Source of the DNA: Ignavibacteria bacterium | GTDB lineage: Bacteria; Bacteroidota; Ignavibacteria; Tepidaquicellales; Tepidaquicellaceae | Assembly: GCA_018058125.1 (NCBI GenBank) | Contig: JAGPCH010000055.1 | Location: 1-7,654, forward strand | Length of the DNA stretch: 7,654 nucleotides | Direction: 5' to 3' | Shown: piece after piece, positions 6,541-7,654 of the stretch | Numbering within the stretch: position 1 is the stretch's first letter | Layout: each line of letters opens with the position of its first letter | The notes under the pieces: generated by a model | Seen by the model: the letters and a program-made list of their open reading frames with translations, nothing else | The model's database searches: none | What the model was told of the DNA's origin: nothing | Made by a program: the position numbers and the translations under genes

Positions 6541-7398
6541 ATGAAAGACTCTCTTCTTACTGATAAAAACAAAGCTGAAATTAATTCAGCCATTAAAAAA
6601 GCCGATCTTAAAAAGACCGTATCTATTCTCGAAAAATATAAAACCGGTCATGCGGATACAGCCAAAACAAAAGATAAAAGATTTGTCATAAAGGAAATAG
6701 TAAACCATATTGAATCAACTTCTAATAATCCGGTAAAAGATTATTTCCTCACCGGAAATTCTTTATGCAATATGAACGAACCGGCAGCTAAAGAGATCGG
6801 GGTTTCACTTATCTGGCGAGGGTTTAGACATTCTCCGGAAAAAGTAAAAAAACAGCTTTTGAAAATTGCAGATGATCCTAATTGGGAAGTCAGGGAGTAT
6901 GCCGGCACTGCCTTTGCTTCAGTTCTCAAAGAAAACGAAAAGCTTTTTTTCCAAATGCTTGTATGGACAAAACACCTTTCAGAAAATGTACGAAGAGCCG
7001 TGGTTTTTTCAGCTATTGGTTTAAGAAATGAAGAATGTATTAAAAAAGCTTTTGCCATATTCGAACCGCTTTTATATGACAATTCACGTTACGTAAAAAA
7101 AAATCTCGGTCCGTTTATTTTAGGCTGTTACTTTGGGAATGCTTTTCCGGAACAGGTATTTGATCAGCTTAAGAAGTGGAGTGAGATAAAAAATGAACAC
7201 GTCAGATGGAATATTATCAATTCCTTTAATAACAGTTTCGGAAATAAGCATCCTGATAAAGCTTTGGAAATAATAAGTTTGTTTGTGAATGACGAAAATA
7301 AAACTGTGAGAAGGGCTGTAAAGTCAACTTTAAATCATTTAAGCAAAAGACATAAAGACAAAGTTTCTGAGTTCAGAATGAAATACAATGTTATGTGA
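6541..7398 (+). CDS. HEAT-repeat protein, DNA alkylation repair (AlkD/AlkC-like) superfamily candidate
   Basis: This is a soluble, all-helical, Lys-rich protein of 285 residues with no signal peptide or membrane segment. After a charged N-terminal region (1-80) it consists of consecutive HEAT-like helix pairs, recognisable by VR-containing second helices: PNWEVREYAGTAF (113-125), SENVRRAVVFSAIGL (147-161), SRYVKKNLGPFILG (182-195), NEHVRWNIINSF (218-229) and NKTVRRAVKSTLNHLSKRH (253-271). This layout and length resemble the AlkD/AlkC-type DNA alkylation repair fold, where the concave basic face grips DNA and excises alkylated purines. W115 and E119 fall where AlkD enzymes have a W-x3-D pair, but this alignment is by eye. 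The protein could equally be a non-catalytic HEAT scaffold. Its start is the ATG at 6541, without Shine-Dalgarno. The gene faces away from the secreted-protein gene and converges on xdhC with a 9-bp gap. Confidence 0.6.
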   Translation: MKDSLLTDKNKAEINSAIKKADLKKTVSILEKYKTGHADTAKTKDKRFVIKEIVNHIESTSNNPVKDYFLTGNSLCNMNEPAAKEIGVSLIWRGFRHSPEKVKKQLLKIADDPNWEVREYAGTAFASVLKENEKLFFQMLVWTKHLSENVRRAVVFSAIGLRNEECIKKAFAIFEPLLYDNSRYVKKNLGPFILGCYFGNAFPEQVFDQLKKWSEIKNEHVRWNIINSFNNSFGNKHPDKALEIISLFVNDENKTVRRAVKSTLNHLSKRHKDKVSEFRMKYNVM

Positions 7399-7407
7399 AT
7401 ACAGAAA

Positions 7408-7654
7408 TTATTGGTTCTTAAATTTTATCAGTTCTGCTGCAATGCTTATGGCTATCTCTTCCGGAGTGTCACTTCCGATATCTATACCGATCGGAGCATG
7501 GATCTTTTTCAATTGCTCTTTTTTAATTCCTTCTTTTTCTGCTTCTGAAAAAATCTTCTTTATTTTTGACATTGTTCCCATCAGCCCAATATATTTCAGA
7601 TCTTTATTAATGATCTGTGTCAAGGCTTCCTTGTCAGTTTCGAAACCTGTTGTA
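7408..7654 (-). CDS. XdhC-family molybdoenzyme maturation protein, C-terminal part (5' end outside window)
   Basis: XdhC/CoxI-family proteins bind molybdenum cofactor and help its sulfuration and insertion into xanthine dehydrogenase-type hydroxylases in the cytosol. Only the last 81 or so codons are in the window. The key stretch LKYIGLMGTMSKIKKIF, then HAPIGIDIGSDTPEEIAISI and AAEL near the C-terminus, matches the XdhC Rossmann-like C-terminal domain (YIGLIGS...HAPIGLDIGAxTPEEIAxSI). A TTG at 7621-7623 could be mistaken for a start. However, the frame stays open to the window edge and reads TTGFETDKEAL before it, which fits the family's segment just ahead of YIGL, so the gene continues to the right. 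Its TAA lies 9 bp past the convergent HEAT-repeat gene stop, with no hairpin between them. Molybdenum hydroxylase genes may lie beyond the edge, but none is visible. Confidence 0.85.
   Translation of the reverse strand, partial: TTGFETDKEALTQIINKDLKYIGLMGTMSKIKKIFSEAEKEGIKKEQLKKIHAPIGIDIGSDTPEEIAISIAAELIKFKNQ

Noticed and set aside
6741..7082. Reverse-strand open frame of 113 codons
   Set aside because: It is wholly antisense to the HEAT-repeat gene, whose repeat pattern is clear. No motif is seen in the reverse frame.
1..7654. CRISPR array, tRNA, rRNA, mobile element or defence system
   Set aside because: No spaced direct repeats, cloverleaf, transposase, integrase, or nuclease/sensor domain was found on either strand. 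All gene-sized regions are explained by the listed genes.

Overview
The window is AT-rich bacterial DNA that reads as part of a Bacteroidota/Chlorobiota-type chromosome, most likely an Ignavibacteria-like organism. Three things point there. A secreted protein ends in a type IX secretion sorting domain with the YPNPFNP motif typical of that group. Most starts lack a Shine-Dalgarno sequence and sit behind A/T-rich leaders, and two genes begin with TTG. One intergenic region holds a match to the Bacteroidetes -7 promoter element TAnnTTTG. The lineage is inferred; no rRNA or other marker locus is present to confirm it.

Positions 1-4210 form one forward gene string. It starts with the tail of an unidentified gene, then an aldo/keto reductase of the Kv-beta/YghZ type, a PfkB-family sugar or nucleoside kinase (ATGA overlap with the reductase gene), an RmlD-like extended SDR reductase, and seryl-tRNA synthetase. 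Gaps are -4 to 22 bp, so co-transcription is likely. The three metabolic genes together suggest a small carbohydrate route (two NAD(P)H-dependent reductions and a phosphorylation), but no substrate can be read from the sequence.

Positions 4211-4348 are intergenic and hold a striking 38-nt near-perfect palindrome between convergent genes, probably a bidirectional terminator. Positions 4349-6451 carry two reverse-strand genes: a lone NADH-quinone oxidoreductase subunit J (nuoJ) without nuoK or other nuo genes beside it, and upstream of it a secreted beta-propeller-like protein with a type IX sorting tail.

Divergent from that secreted protein, 6541-7398 encodes a HEAT-repeat protein resembling the DNA alkylation repair (AlkD/AlkC-like) superfamily. 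It converges with the C-terminal end of an XdhC-family molybdoenzyme maturation protein whose gene runs off the right edge.

I see no tRNA, rRNA, CRISPR array, insertion sequence, phage gene or recognisable defence system. Most of the window is ordinary core and metabolic sequence. The points worth a second look are the palindrome, the isolated nuoJ, the reductase-kinase-reductase cassette, an altered loop in SerS, and the HEAT-repeat protein.
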